Below, one piece after another: positions 38,808-51,675 of a stretch of DNA of 64,000 nucleotides. How positions within the stretch are numbered: position 1 is the first letter of the stretch; each line of letters begins with the position of its first letter. The notes below the pieces were generated by a model, which saw only the letters and a list, made by a program, of their open reading frames with translations, was not told the origin of the DNA and did no database searches. The translations under genes and the position numbers were made by a program. Origin of the DNA: Verticillium longisporum (lineage: Eukaryota > Ascomycota > Sordariomycetes > Glomerellales > Plectosphaerellaceae); NCBI GenBank assembly GCA_019188255.1, contig JAETXT010000013.1:1860001-1924000 (forward strand), in the 5' to 3' direction.

Positions 38808-41800
38808 AGATACTATTAATAGGTAGGCTATAATAGTATATACTCTATTATAGCTATTCTAAGGCTCTACTAAGGTATAGTATATAATATTAACTGAAGA
38901 CGAGAAATAAAGACTCTATACTAGGCTTAATATTTAGAGATAGCTATTTAGACGTTAATTCGCTTTAGATTCTATTAAGGCTATAGAGCTATTTAATACT
39001 TATTAGTATTCTAGATAGGATATCTATATAGGTTATAATCTCTAGAAATTCATCCTCAATATTATTAGACTCTATAATACTATTAAAATAAATAATCTAT
39101 TAATATAATTAAATTAAATATATTTTAAAATCGATAATACTCTAATAGTATATTTACCTAAGCTTAATTTTAATACTATTATTAATTCATTTATCTATAA
39201 TATTTAGGATAAGGTAGAACTCTTATAGAGAGACTCTATTCTAATACATACTAAATGCCCTATAATAGTATATACTATAGATAATAATTATAATTATAAT
39301 AATACACTAGATAATATCGCCTTCCTAATATATAATTTATACTAGTTAGATTAATAAAAAGATAATAATCGTAAAACCGATCCTCGCTATAAATATAGCT
39401 AGAAGGAAGATTAATAGTAGAATAGAAATATAAATAAGGGCTAGAATAGTAATAGAATTATATATAATAGTAAATATAATTCCTATAATAATTAAAATAA
39501 TTAACATAATAATTATAGACGCTAATATAATAATAATAATAGATATAACCTCCTTTAAGGAGGTAGTACTATTAGAAGCTTATTCTATAGAGAAATTATA
39601 TTTATATATAATAATTATATATTTAGAGGCTAATATATAGATAATTATAAACTATATTAAAAATAGACTAGATATAATAATAATAGAACTAATTATATAT
39701 ATATCTATCTAATTAATTAAGACTCTTAAGAGAATAAATAAAACCTCTAATAGGATAATTATAAAATAATAGAAGAAGTTTTCTTAATAAAGGAGGATAA
39801 ATAAAATATATTAGACTCCTATATTAATTATAATACTATTACTTCCTTATACTTCTCTATAATAATTAATAAACTATAATATAAAGACTCCTTATAATAA
39901 GAGTATATACTATAATACTATTATAAATATAAGAAGTACTTTAAGTCTAGGCGATTATTTATAAATCATATCTTCGCTAATAATTATACTTTACTAAAAC
40001 CTAAAAGCTAGGGCCTATAAATAAGAAAAGACTCTTTATAAATATAATAGAGTATTATAGTAAATACTATTATAGAGTAGATAATAGAAGTTAAAATGCT
40101 TAATAGCTAGACTATATTCCTAGTATTTAATAAAGATTATATTATTAAAGCTTAAAGCCTAGAATATTTAAGGAGCTAATAATACATCGGGAGATAATTA
40201 GGATATAAGTATTATTTATTCTTAGTATTATTTAAATTAAGAAGTAAATAGTATTATATTATTATAGATTCTACCTATTTAGGAGTAATAATAGATTAAG
40301 ACTAGCTTATTAAACTTAATAAGAATATAATAATCGATATATTAGAGAAGAAGATAGTCCGAGGAATTAGTAAGATCTAAATCGAATTAGATTATAAAGT
40401 AACCTTTAACCTATATATTCCTAATCTTATTAATAGATAGGATATTAAGGTATTTAGCTATATTATTATTATAGTATAGTATATATAGAACCTAGCTCTA
40501 AAGCTACTATTTAGATATAAATTCCTTAATTAATATAGAGTAGATATACTCTTTAGCTCTAATAATTTAATAATTAATTACTATTATAGGATATAGATAC
40601 TATTCTTATATAAATCGAAATCTAACCTAGTTAGAAGGAGAGTAATAGTAACGTCTAAGGCTATTCTATTACCTAGATCGGTTATAAAGGTATTAATATA
40701 ATATAATAAACTCCTTTATTATAATAAATATAATATTAAACGAGAATATACCTTTATAATAGATAACCCTTTACTATAATTATATTAAATATTCTATTCT
40801 AGACTATATTTTATATTTATATCTAATAACTAAGAGGAGACTATAAAAATAGACTAGAATACCTATCTAAGCTATATCGAGGATACTAACCTAGAAGGAA
40901 GCTTTCTAGTAGATTAGTATATAGCTAAAGTAATATATAGCTATTAGGAATTCGATCTAGACGATAATATAATATTAGCTTTCTTTATTAGAGAATCCGA
41001 GAATAGCTATAAGGACTAAGCTATATTTAGAGAGCTATAAGAATTTAAACTATCTCTTAGAGTAGAATGCCCTTAGGATATTAAGGAACTATATATAAAG
41101 GAGAATATTAATATCTATATTAAGAACCCTTTATAAGCTAATTAAGTTAAATAGTTATTAGAATCGTTTAATTATTAGAGAGACTATAGAATTATCCTAA
41201 TACTAGATAATAAATAGATAAAGATAGATTTAATAAATAGATAATAATCTAAGAAACTAGGCTCTAAAGTATATCCCCTTAGAATCGAAGATAGGCGATT
41301 ACTTAATAAGAAGTTTAATAAGATATATAAGCTAGGATAACTAGAATAGATAAAATAGCCTATTCTATTTAACTATTTAGTCTTTATTATATAGTAGATT
41401 ATAAATAGTATATATAAAGGTAGATTTATAATAGATTTTAAGTAATTAAACGATATATTAATATTAGATAACTATCCTATACTATTATAGGAGGAGATTA
41501 TTAATAGATTATATAAAATAGCCTTCCTATTAATATTTAATATATCTATATTCTTCTATTAATTATTAATCTATAGCGCTTATAAGGATCGAATAGTTAT
41601 TATTAGTCTATAGAGACTAGAAAAGTCCTATATAATATTAATAGGATATTAGAACTCTCTAATATATATTTAATACTTTATAGATTAAAAGCTATATCTA
41701 TATTAACGTTTTATTTAAATATATATTAATAATATAGTAGTCTTTAATAACTCCTTCGAGGAATATCTAGAATACTTATATATAGTCCTTAGCCTCTTTA

Positions 41801-44639
41801 AGGAATCTAGACTAATACTAAGCCTAATAAAGTCCTTCTATATATATCCCTTTATTATATTATTAGGATCTTAGATTAATACTTTAGGATTATTAACTAT
41901 AATAGAGAGACTAATAGCTATTACTAAGCTAAAGTACTTAATATTACTATTAGACCTGGAGACCTATTTAGGAATAATAGAATAGTTATAAAGATTCGTC
42001 CTTTATTATTAACTTAAAGCTAAGCTATTAAAAGATAAGAAGATTATCCTATTAAGATAATTCTAAGAGGAGGGTTAAGTCGATCTATAGAAAAAGATAA
42101 ATAAATATACTTAGATAATATATACTTCTAAATAAACCTTTATTCTAATAGAGGATAAAAAGGAAATATTCTATATTCTATAAGAATAATTAATATAGCT
42201 AACTTTATTATATTATTATAATCTAAATAAAATTACTTTCTTTAAAATAGATATTAATAATAGAGGCTTTAGCCTATTTATATTCTATATAGATACTTAC
42301 TAGGATAGTAGATATATCTTAGATAAGGTAGTATAACCGATAATATTTCTTAGCTAATTAATTATAAAATCCGAGGCCTTAATTAAGGCTATAGAACTAG
42401 AAATAGCCTATTTAGTATAAGCTATATAAAACCTATAAACGTTAATCTAATCTTATTAATATTCTATTATTATATTAATAGATTATTAAATATTAAAAGG
42501 GATTATTAATTATATTAATCTTATAATAATAGATATAAATAAAGCGAATTTAAGATTTATATTAATAATAATATATTTAAGCTAATTTCGCTTTAATATT
42601 ATATATATATTAAGTAAGATAAACCTTATCCTAGATACCCTCTCGAGACTATCTATTACTAAAGATAAGTCCTATTAATAGGAATAGGAAGCTAGACTAT
42701 AGTCCTAGATTAGCTATAAACTAGATAATATATAGGATAATACTATATACCTCTTAAGCCTCTATATAGAGATATCTATTATACTTTAATAATAGATTAT
42801 AGATAGGTATTAAATAGATATATATTATAAGAATATCCTATAATAGATTTAAGATTTAAGGAAATATAAATATAAGCTAAAAATAAACCTCCTAGCCTTT
42901 AAAGAAGAAGACGGCCTATTATATAATATCGAATTAGGGATTATTAGATAATAATTATATATATTAAAGTTAATTATATTAGAACTACTCTAGCTTATAT
43001 ATAATAGAGGGTATTACTTCGGACTAAATAAAATACTATATAAGCTTAATAATATATAGTTTAAAGGAAAGTAATAGATAATTAAGAAATAGTAGAGATA
43101 TTATCTAGAATATCTAATATTCTCTATAAATAGAGATAAATTACTTAATAAACTATAACCGATTTAGATATTAATAAGACTATTCTATATAATTATAATT
43201 AATTTTAATATCGGATTACTTAAAATACCTATATAGGTCTCCTTCTAGAGGCTATCAGAATCGAAAGTATAATTCCTCGACTCTATAATAATAATAATAG
43301 ATATATATTCTAAGAAGATTCTACTTATTCCTAATAATATAGAGTATAATACTAAGAATTAAGCTATCCTCTTTATAAGAGGTCTTCTATCTATAGATTA
43401 GGGTTTATTATTAATAATTATTTCTAATAGAGACTTAAAGTTTATAGGCTAATTCTAGAAGAATATATTTACGGCCTTAAAGGTTAACTTACTATTTTCA
43501 ATAATATAATACTTATAGATTAATAGATTATTAGAATATAAAATCTAAATACTAGAAATTATATTATAATACTATATATCGTTATTAGATATACCTTAGC
43601 TTAATACCTTAATTCTATTTTAATTTACTCTTAATAATACTAAATAATATACTATTAACTATACTCTAAATAAGCTAATTCTAGGATTTAAGCCTATAAT
43701 AGCTACTAACTAGCTAATAGGCGGAATATAGGATAGGGAGACTATTAAAACTATAAAAAGCTCTATTAATAGGAGGTATAAGCGTTTATAGCTTATATAT
43801 AAGCTAAAGCTAAGAAGGCCTATAATAAGAAATACCGATTAATATACTTCGAGGTTAATAATATAATATTTCTTAAATTAAATAAAGGATATAAACTTCC
43901 TAGTAGACTATTAAGGAAATAGAGCTAATAATAAATAGGACCTTTTACTATTCTAGAGAAAAGAGGCTCTCTAGTATATAAACTATAGTTCCCTACGAAA
44001 TAGAGAATATATAATATAATATCTATAAAATAGCTTATTCTATATCTACTAGATAATAATCTATAAATATATTAATCGTCTACGATTAAACCTATAATAT
44101 TAAAAGAGGATAAAGATTAATATAAAGTTAAGAGACTATTAGATCGCTATGTAAGATAGCTATCTAGCTAATTACGATTATAGTACTTTATAAAATAGAA
44201 GAATTAAGGATATAAATATAATAAATAGATATATTAAGTAGATATATTATATATAGTAAACGACTTAGTATATAGATATAAGACTAAATACCTAATATAG
44301 ACTATAGAGATTTAATAGCCTAGTTACTAAGAACTAGAAATAATAATTATGAATCGGATTCTATTAATTAATATTAAGATTAGAATCTAGTTATAGGGAC
44401 TAGGTAATAGTTTTAATAGAGATAGCGAGTAAATAAGTAAATAGAAGGAATATAATATTAATATAGATTATATTATCTACCCTCTAATACCCTATATAAC
44501 TTTACTTTTTACTATTATTACCTTTATCTTTATTATATTTATCTTTATTATTATTTATATCTTTATTACTATTTATATCTTTATTATATTTATTTTTACT
44601 ATTATTCTTATCTTTACTATACTTATCTATATCCTATAC

Positions 44640-47060
44640 TATTCCTATTAATTACTACTTAGTAACTATATAGCGCTATATCTAATTATATTAAGACCTA
44701 ACTCGCTAATAAAGTTAATACTTAATATTAAAGAGATAAGAGAATATATTCTATTAATATAATAATATACTAGAAGTAATACTATTAATATAGAGGCTAT
44801 AATTACGTATCTCTAGTAAATATAGTCTATAATAAATAATATTAATAATAATAATAATATTATAGATCTAGATATCTAGATTATCGATAATACTATAGAC
44901 TTATTATTTAGAATATAATTACTAAGGATACTAGCTAGATTAATAATAATACCTAGACTAATAGTAATACTTAAATTAATAATAATACTAATATAAAGGA
45001 GATTCCTATACCTAGAATAAAGAAAAGTAAAGCTAAGATTAAGGGTCTTATAAGTCTATTAGAGGAACTATAAGTTTTTAATATTATAGACTCCGATATA
45101 GGAAACCCTATATCCTTTAAACCCTAATATCCTCATATTCTATTCCTAGGAGACGATAATAGACTATAGGTTCGGCTAGAATTATAATAATATAAATATA
45201 ATATAGGAAACTAAATCGATAAGGTAATTAAGTAGATCCGAGTAACCCTAAGGAAGAAATATATTAACGATTATTCTATCTTCTTATAGATTTATAATAA
45301 GGAATAGAGTATTATACCCCTATTATATTATATAATAATAGATATATTTATTAACCTTATTCCTAATAAGGAATATAATATATTCTAGACTAAGTCTAAT
45401 AGATATAAATATAATATCTAGCTTAGGTTTTAGTAGACTTTACTCTTTAAAGACTAATACTTAAGAAGTAAATATATCCTCTACTTAGCTAAGTATATCT
45501 ACTTATACTCTATTAACTTAAGTAATATTTAATTCTAAGCTCGATTAATTAAATAGATCCTCTCTTATTTAATAATAGGCTATTTATTCCTTTATAATAT
45601 AATTAGAAGTACTATCTATAATTTATATTATTAAATAAAGATAAGAGAGCGATTATTTTTTAATAAATAATATAAAGTAGAATAGATAATATAGCTTTAA
45701 GCTATTTATTATATTATTCTTAAAATTAAAGCTTCTACTTAGATTCTTCTAAACCTAGTAAACTTAATAATATCTACTATAAATAGCTATTTTTCTTAAA
45801 TAATATTTAGAAGGATAATAATCTTTATTTTATAAACTTATTTATAATTATTAATCTAAGAGAGAAAGGTAAATTTATATTAATCATCTATTAATAGAAG
45901 TATAATAGAGTTTATTATTAATTAGAATAGGATAATATATCGTTTCTCTTTCCTATTATAATATTATCTAAGGTCCTATAATTTATATATATTAAATTAA
46001 GCGAAAACGATTTACTTAATAATAAGGACTTAAATACCTTTAATAAATAATAATATTTTATAATATAAGAGAATATCTTTAAAGGCTAATAGATAATTAT
46101 CTCTAGAATAATTAAAAGAATATTCTCTTTTATAATAGAATCTACTTAGGGAATACTTAAAGGGATAATTATACTTTAGAATATATAGATTCTAAGCTAA
46201 GTAAAGCTAATAAAATAATTATAATAATCTTACTTAATATCTCTTAGAAGTAAATTAACTTTATTAATTTATAGAATATAATTCTAATATAAATCGATTA
46301 AATATTAATTAAGATTCTATAATTCTAAAACGATATTATTTAATATAATTTATATAATCTAATTAAAGCTATTTATAATAGAATTAAAGCTCTTCAGGAT
46401 ATAATTAATAAAGTAAATAGTAAAATATAATTACTAATTATAATAACTTTAATAATAGAATATAGATTATTAATATTATTATTATTAATTAGAGCCTCCT
46501 CTATTATAGAATTAGATTTATTTATAAGATCTAGGACTATATAATATATACTAATAAAGGGATTCCTATTAATATATTTAATTATATTATATTTATATTA
46601 ATTATCTTTAAAAGATATACTATTATAACCCCTATTCTAATAGACTCCTATTAAATTATTATAATAGATTCTAGCTAAATTATTATTATAATAATCGCTA
46701 GCTAGTAGATCGTCTACTAAGACTAAGATTATAGGCATTATAAGCTTATCCCTACGTTTACTAATTCCGCCTATTAAACTAGATATACTTAGCGAAGATA
46801 AACTCTAGGAGGAATCCCTTACTTAGTAAGTAAAAGGCGATAAGGATAAGACTTTAACCTATTAATAAAGAAGTATTAATAGAATAGGCTCTAAAACTAA
46901 AGTAATTAATTATTATAGAGGGAATAAGAGTATAAGTAATAAGATTATATAAATAATAAATTAATTAGATTATTAAGAGTTAATATTATATAATTAGGAT
47001 ATTAGGAGTTTATATTATATAATTAAGTAATTAAGGATCTATAGTTTATTATATAATTAA
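44640..47060 (+). pseudogene. Post-integrase sense ORF relic of Gypsy G2 (F copy)
   Basis: Counterpart of 27000-29340 on the opposite strand. The frame is marked by similar acidic/Asn-rich, then basic, then Gln-rich segments. It shows additional RIP relative to E (for example the acidic stretch is interrupted). The protein is not recognised. Confidence 0.4.
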
Positions 47061-47112
47061 AGAGATAAGGACTATATTATTATATAGATATAGTTCCTCG
47101 AGGAGGTAGTAG

Positions 47113-47282
47113 TATTAGGGGTACTTATAGAGACTGCTCTAGCTATAGACTCTAGCTAGACTCTACTATAGTCCTAGGGCTAGGGCACTCTATTAATAGG
47201 GGTATCCGCCTAGATACTAGTAGTACTAGATAGTTAACTATTTATACTAATACTAATATACCCCTAATATAAAGTCCTAATA
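47113..47282 (+). repeat. G2-F 3' LTR
   Basis: 170 bp, TATTAGG to CCTAATA, the same length as the 5' LTR at 25536-25705. Confidence 0.85.
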
Positions 47283-47542
47283 ATAAGTATTTCTTATTAA
47301 ATATAGGATTATCTTAATAAAAATTTAGGAATTATATATAGAGTAATTAGAACCTCTAATTACTATTATTATTAGAGTCTTTACTTTAAGGGTATAGAGT
47401 TATTAATATAAATAGTTAACTATTTAATATTATTCTAGTATCTAGGCGGATACCTATATCTATAGAGTGCCTAGCCCTAGGACTTAAATAGGACTTAAGT
47501 CCTATATATAGGACTCTAGTAGAGTCTATAGGTGCCCTAATA
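47283..47542 (-). mobile_element. Gypsy G2 5'-end fragment, reverse
   Basis: A reverse LTR (47370-47542, about 173 bp) plus about 85 bp of G2 leader, adjoining the G2-F 3' LTR. The leader resembles that at 25706-25780. It is the remnant of a third G2 copy. Positions 47543-47669 are AT-rich with no recognised content. Confidence 0.7.
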
Positions 47543-47669
47543 ATACTTAACTATATAGCCTATTTAATTATAATATATACTATAAAGTATATACTTAAAT
47601 ACTAGTCCTTTCCTACTTAGAATAAGTAAGTAGCTTTATAGCTATATAATAAGTCTTTAATAATAACTA

Positions 47670-47715
47670 ACGTAATCCACAAGCGAGTGGTTCACCCATG
47701 CGAGTGGTTCACTTC
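47670..47715 (+). repeat. Left terminal inverted repeat of the Pogo element
   Basis: Begins ACGTAATCCACA and contains GCGAGTGGTTCAC twice in tandem (spacer about 4 bp). It pairs with 49484-49529 with a single mismatch at position 30. The internal doubling is a likely two-site binding target for the transposase HTH domains; that role is inferred. Confidence 0.9.
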
Positions 47716-47776
47716 ACCCCGACCCGACAAACATTCCGAGGAAAACCTCAACCCAAACGCCGTAAATCAATTAAAA

Positions 47777-49431
47777 TCACTCCTCCTCGTCTTTTGCAGA
47801 CGATGAGATAGCTACCTGACAAGTTCTCGCGTTGTGGCCGGTCTTCCCGCATACGCTACAGCATCGTTTCTTCGGCTGGGACCACGACGCGGGACCCGGG
47901 TTCTGCAGCGTTTCCTCTTTTATCTGGATATCTACTTCCTTCTGAGCAATCTTGTCCTGTCCCTCGCCTACAGCCATGCTTCCTCCTTCCCGGAGACGTA
48001 GCTTTTTGGCCCTCCGGCGTCGGCTTAGTGTAGCATTTTCCTCTCGAAGGATCATAACCTCTGACTTCAAAAGAGCGATCTGGTGCATAACACCCCGCGT
48101 CCCCTTCGCAAGATAGTCAACAGCATCTAAAATTGACGTTGGGGAGCTTCCCTGGTGGCGTGAGATTCGCCCTTTGATGAAGTCAGTCTGGGAACCTGCC
48201 TCGAGCAGGTTAGTGGGCGTCTTAGAGACCCAAGAATCACGCTCCCCGTGGGACGTCCCCGGAGGCGTCGTCGTCCTCAACCTCACATCCAGCTTTGACA
48301 GGACTGTTTCCGGGTTATGGGGGACAAGCCCCGCTCCTCGAAAGCCTCCCTGGATGTTTTTTCTGTCATTGCTTGCTGAAATGCAGCCGAAAACGCCGGG
48401 AAGAAGTCCTCTTTGCTGATGTGCGTTGTACCCGCCCTCATCCTATCCTCGATTTGCCGACCGTATGCTTTCTTTAGTGGGCCAAAACACCCAACATCGA
48501 GAGGCTGGAGTAGATGTGACGAATGAGGAGGCATACAGAGTGTGATGATGTTGTTCTCCTTGCAGTAGAGTTCGAAGTCGACCGAGTGGTGACTTTCGTG
48601 GCCATCCAGGATCAGTAGGCGATAACCGCCCGAAGTACGGGACTTTGTATGCCTGTCAAAATGCCGAATCCATTCCAGACCAATATCATTCGTCGTCCAG
48701 CCGTTTGGAGATGTTGCGATTCTCCAGTCGCGAGAAATCGCGTCGTCCTGGTACCAGCTCGAGAGGTGGTACTTGCCCGAAACCACGATGAACGGCGGGA
48801 CGGAGAAACCCAACGCGCCAACGCCCTGGATCACCGTAACCCATTCCCGGTTGCCTGGCTGCCTCATCTTCACATTGGACCGTCTTTCCGAACTGGTCAC
48901 GACCATTCCGTTGGCGATAACGCCCATCTGGAAGCCGGTCTCGTCAAAGTTGTACATGTCAGCCTCTTGGATGCCGTACTTGGCGATCATGTTATGCACG
49001 AGGCGGAACCACGCGTTTATCGCGTCCGGATCTTCGCATTGGGCCCTCTTGTAGTCGTACTTGCGAAAGAAACGCGTCCGGAGCTCTGGTTGCCGTTTGA
49101 CGAAGTTTGCGGCCCAGTTCTTCCCGACGCGTGGCGCGTCACGGTCGGCAAGCAGGCGATTCGCCATATCTCCGACCTCACCCAACCGGGGAGGGTAAGA
49201 TCGCGCATCTAGGTCAAGGATATATTCGACAATAGTTTTCTCTTCTAGTACTGTTAATTTGGCAGAATTGGGCGGGCTTTCGCGTCGGGAGGGTTTGCCC
49301 TTCTGGCGTCGGAGGAGCGTCGTTAAGGGGACGGTGTAGATCCTCGCAGCACTCCGGGCGCTTAGGTTCGGGTCATTGTCCATAGCTTGGATAGCAAGGA
49401 ATAATTGACCTTCTTTTGAAAGAGTCTCCAT
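47777..49431 (-). pseudogene. Fot1/Pogo transposase, one frameshift
   Basis: Frame 1 (49431-48283) starts with ATG and carries a psq-type and a CENP-B-type HTH (about residues 1-130), then the DDE_1 catalytic core: D163 in NFDETGFQMG, D276 in LILDGHESHH and D312 in LLQPLDVGCF, spacing DD35D. Frame 2 continues from about 48335 to 47777. It has the conserved SKLDVRLRT region, RRRAKK, and a C-terminal CCHC knuckle (CCSVCGKTGHNARTC). The two parts total about 550 residues, the family's normal length. The reading frame changes at about 48331-48340, where one base seems to be missing in a GAGGAGCGGGG tract. If real, catalysis may survive but the C-terminal part is lost; it may also be a sequencing deletion. 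No intron fits. Confidence 0.9.
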
Positions 49432-49483
49432 CGCGGGCGGAGGTGGAATCTGTAGAATTCAGGTGTAGGTCGTGGGCCCGGGC

Positions 49484-49529
49484 GAAGTGAACCACTCGCT
49501 TGGGTGAACCACTCGCTTGTGGATTACGT
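49484..49529 (-). repeat. Right terminal inverted repeat of the Pogo element
   Basis: Reverse complement of the left repeat, ending GGATTACGT and followed by TA. It carries the same doubled GTGAACCACTCGC motif. Confidence 0.9.
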
Positions 49530-50077
49530 TATAGCTTTTATTATCGCCTATAGATTCTTCCTTTCACTTGTTTTTTTTTTCTAGGAACTCGTTACATATT
49601 CTATTAGTGATACCTTCAGTCTTCGAGATTTTTCAAATTACAGGGCCAACGAAAGTGGAGCCCAGGCACCTTCCATCGAGCCATGAACTCGTAGATCACG
49701 GCATTATTCAGATCTCAAACCCAGCGTATTCAAGGAATGACTCTGAATGGAGGTCCTGCAGCCAGGGTAACTGAATTGCCCTTGCCACTCACTACACAAT
49801 GCAGCATCCCATATAGACGGGGACTCATTGGCCAAAGAAGGGCCCACCAAGACTTAGTCAGCACGACACACTGCCTCTGCCTGAGTACATCAAGCCTCTT
49901 TTCTGCGTACTGCCGCTGTTTCCAACGACATCAATCCGTAGTCCATGAAGCTGTCTTCTGGCTGCGATTGGTTTTCAACATCGGCACCTCTCGCTCACAG
50001 GCTCCGTCCCCGCAAACTAAATCAGCCACACCGTTCATTGTGCTACTTCGAAAGCTCGCACCTCTCAACAAATCATC
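49530..50077. other. Intergenic, promoter side of the complex I gene
   Basis: The first 30 bp are AT-rich remnants of the RIPped block, then composition becomes normal. A T-run of ten lies near 49570. Open frames here (such as 49737-50159) have no recognisable protein features and overlap the start of the next gene. Nothing else identified. Confidence 0.5.
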
Positions 50078-50635
50078 ATGTCGACGCGACAAGCTGCTCT
50101 GTGAGCCACATCACGCGCATCCCTTGAGCAACCACAATGTTGCTAACATGTCCCTCTAACAGGTCGCTCTACCGCCGGTCTCTGAAGCTTTCACTTGACT
50201 GGGCAGTCCACCGTCATCTTTGGAGAGGCCAAGCGCTCTACATTCGGTCTCTTTTCGAGGCGAACCGCAAGGTTACGGACGCACGCCAGAAGAGGGTACG
50301 ATCAATTCATCACGACAATGCCTCATCCTCCAAGCTTTATACTGATTACGGACTCAATAGGAACTGCTAGCAGAGACCGAGAAGCTTCTAGAGAGATGGA
50401 AGCACCCTGATCCGTACACCCCGCCGACCGCACCTGGTGGTATGTGTCTCCGTGGATGAAATTATTTCCTTCACCGTGGATGCCAACCTAACTGACCCAA
50501 TGCAGGCTCGAAATATGAGCGAAACCTCCCTCCGCCAATCCTTGACCGTATGTTTCACGATATCTTCCGTTTGCCGCCGCAAAAAATAACATGAAGGCTA
50601 ATTTATTCGCAGCTCCTCCCCCACTCAAGTTCTGA
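50078..50635 (+). CDS. NDUFB9: Complex I LYR-motif subunit, NDUFB9/B22-like
   Basis: Accessory subunit of mitochondrial NADH:ubiquinone oxidoreductase, in the distal membrane arm where it binds acyl carrier protein. Five exons: 50078-50100, 50163-50295, 50361-50439, 50506-50547 and 50613-50635. The exons sum to exactly 300 nt, giving 99 residues, and all four introns (62-66 bp) have GT/AG ends; intron 1 has a TGCTAAC branch site at 50141. The LYR motif is at residues 10-12 (SLYRRSLKL), followed by WAVHRHLWR and IRSLFEANR. The C terminus has the family's WKHPDPYTPPTAPGG, SKYERNLPPP and a proline-rich LKF end. No presequence is seen, as usual for LYR proteins. The small exons hide the gene from simple ORF calling. 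The Pogo element sits about 550 bp upstream. Confidence 0.92.

Positions 50636-51675
<1,040 letters not shown>

Larger units (their letters stand above)
38808..47282 (+). mobile_element. Gypsy G2-F, main part of split copy
   Basis: Forward continuation of the copy begun at 25536, aligning inversely with 35213-26687 of G2-E. It contains gag/protease (about 38900-40900), reverse transcriptase (about 41350-42000, with a YINNIVVFNNSFEEYLEYL-like block near 41715-41775), RNase H (about 42200-42900), integrase (about 43280-43700), the post-integrase ORF relic (about 44640-47060) and the 3' LTR (47113-47282). Together G2-E and G2-F form inverted arms of about 8.5 kb flanking G1-g. Confidence 0.8.
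1..47669. other. AT-rich RIP-mutated heterochromatic block
   Basis: Base composition is strongly AT-rich throughout. CpA and TpG are almost missing, whereas CpG, GpC, CpT and GpA remain common. This is the signature of repeat-induced point mutation acting on C in the CpA context on both strands. Recognisable retroelement proteins can be read across the block only if TAA/TAG are treated as former CAA, CAG or TGG codons. TGA is nearly absent as a stop because it contains TpG, and ATG is nearly absent for the same reason. No host gene was found. Composition changes abruptly near 49560, just past a young DNA transposon. Such blocks are usually cytosine-methylated, H3K9me3-marked heterochromatin; that is inference here. 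Confidence 0.95.
47670..49529 (-). mobile_element. Fot1/Pogo-type DNA transposon, nearly intact
   Basis: 1860 bp with terminal inverted repeats of 46 bp (45 identical), flanked by TA at 47668-47669 and 49530-49531, the target duplication of the Tc1/mariner-Pogo superfamily. It encodes one transposase on the minus strand. Composition is GC-balanced with abundant CpA, so it has not been RIPped although it sits inside the edge of the RIPped block. It is therefore a late arrival or a single-copy element. About 30 bp of AT-rich sequence remain on its right side before normal gene space begins. Confidence 0.93.

Noticed and set aside
1..47669. Centromere or telomere-proximal identity
   Set aside because: No TTAGGG arrays or satellite repeats are present. 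RIPped retroelement blocks occur throughout such genomes, so position cannot be told from sequence alone.
48649..49212. 187-codon plus-strand ORF inside the Pogo element
   Set aside because: It is the antisense shadow of the transposase; GC-rich coding sequence often leaves the opposite strand open.
49737..50159. 140-codon ORF
   Set aside because: No domain or codon pattern supports it, and its 3' end overlaps the well-supported first exon and intron of the NDUFB9-like gene.
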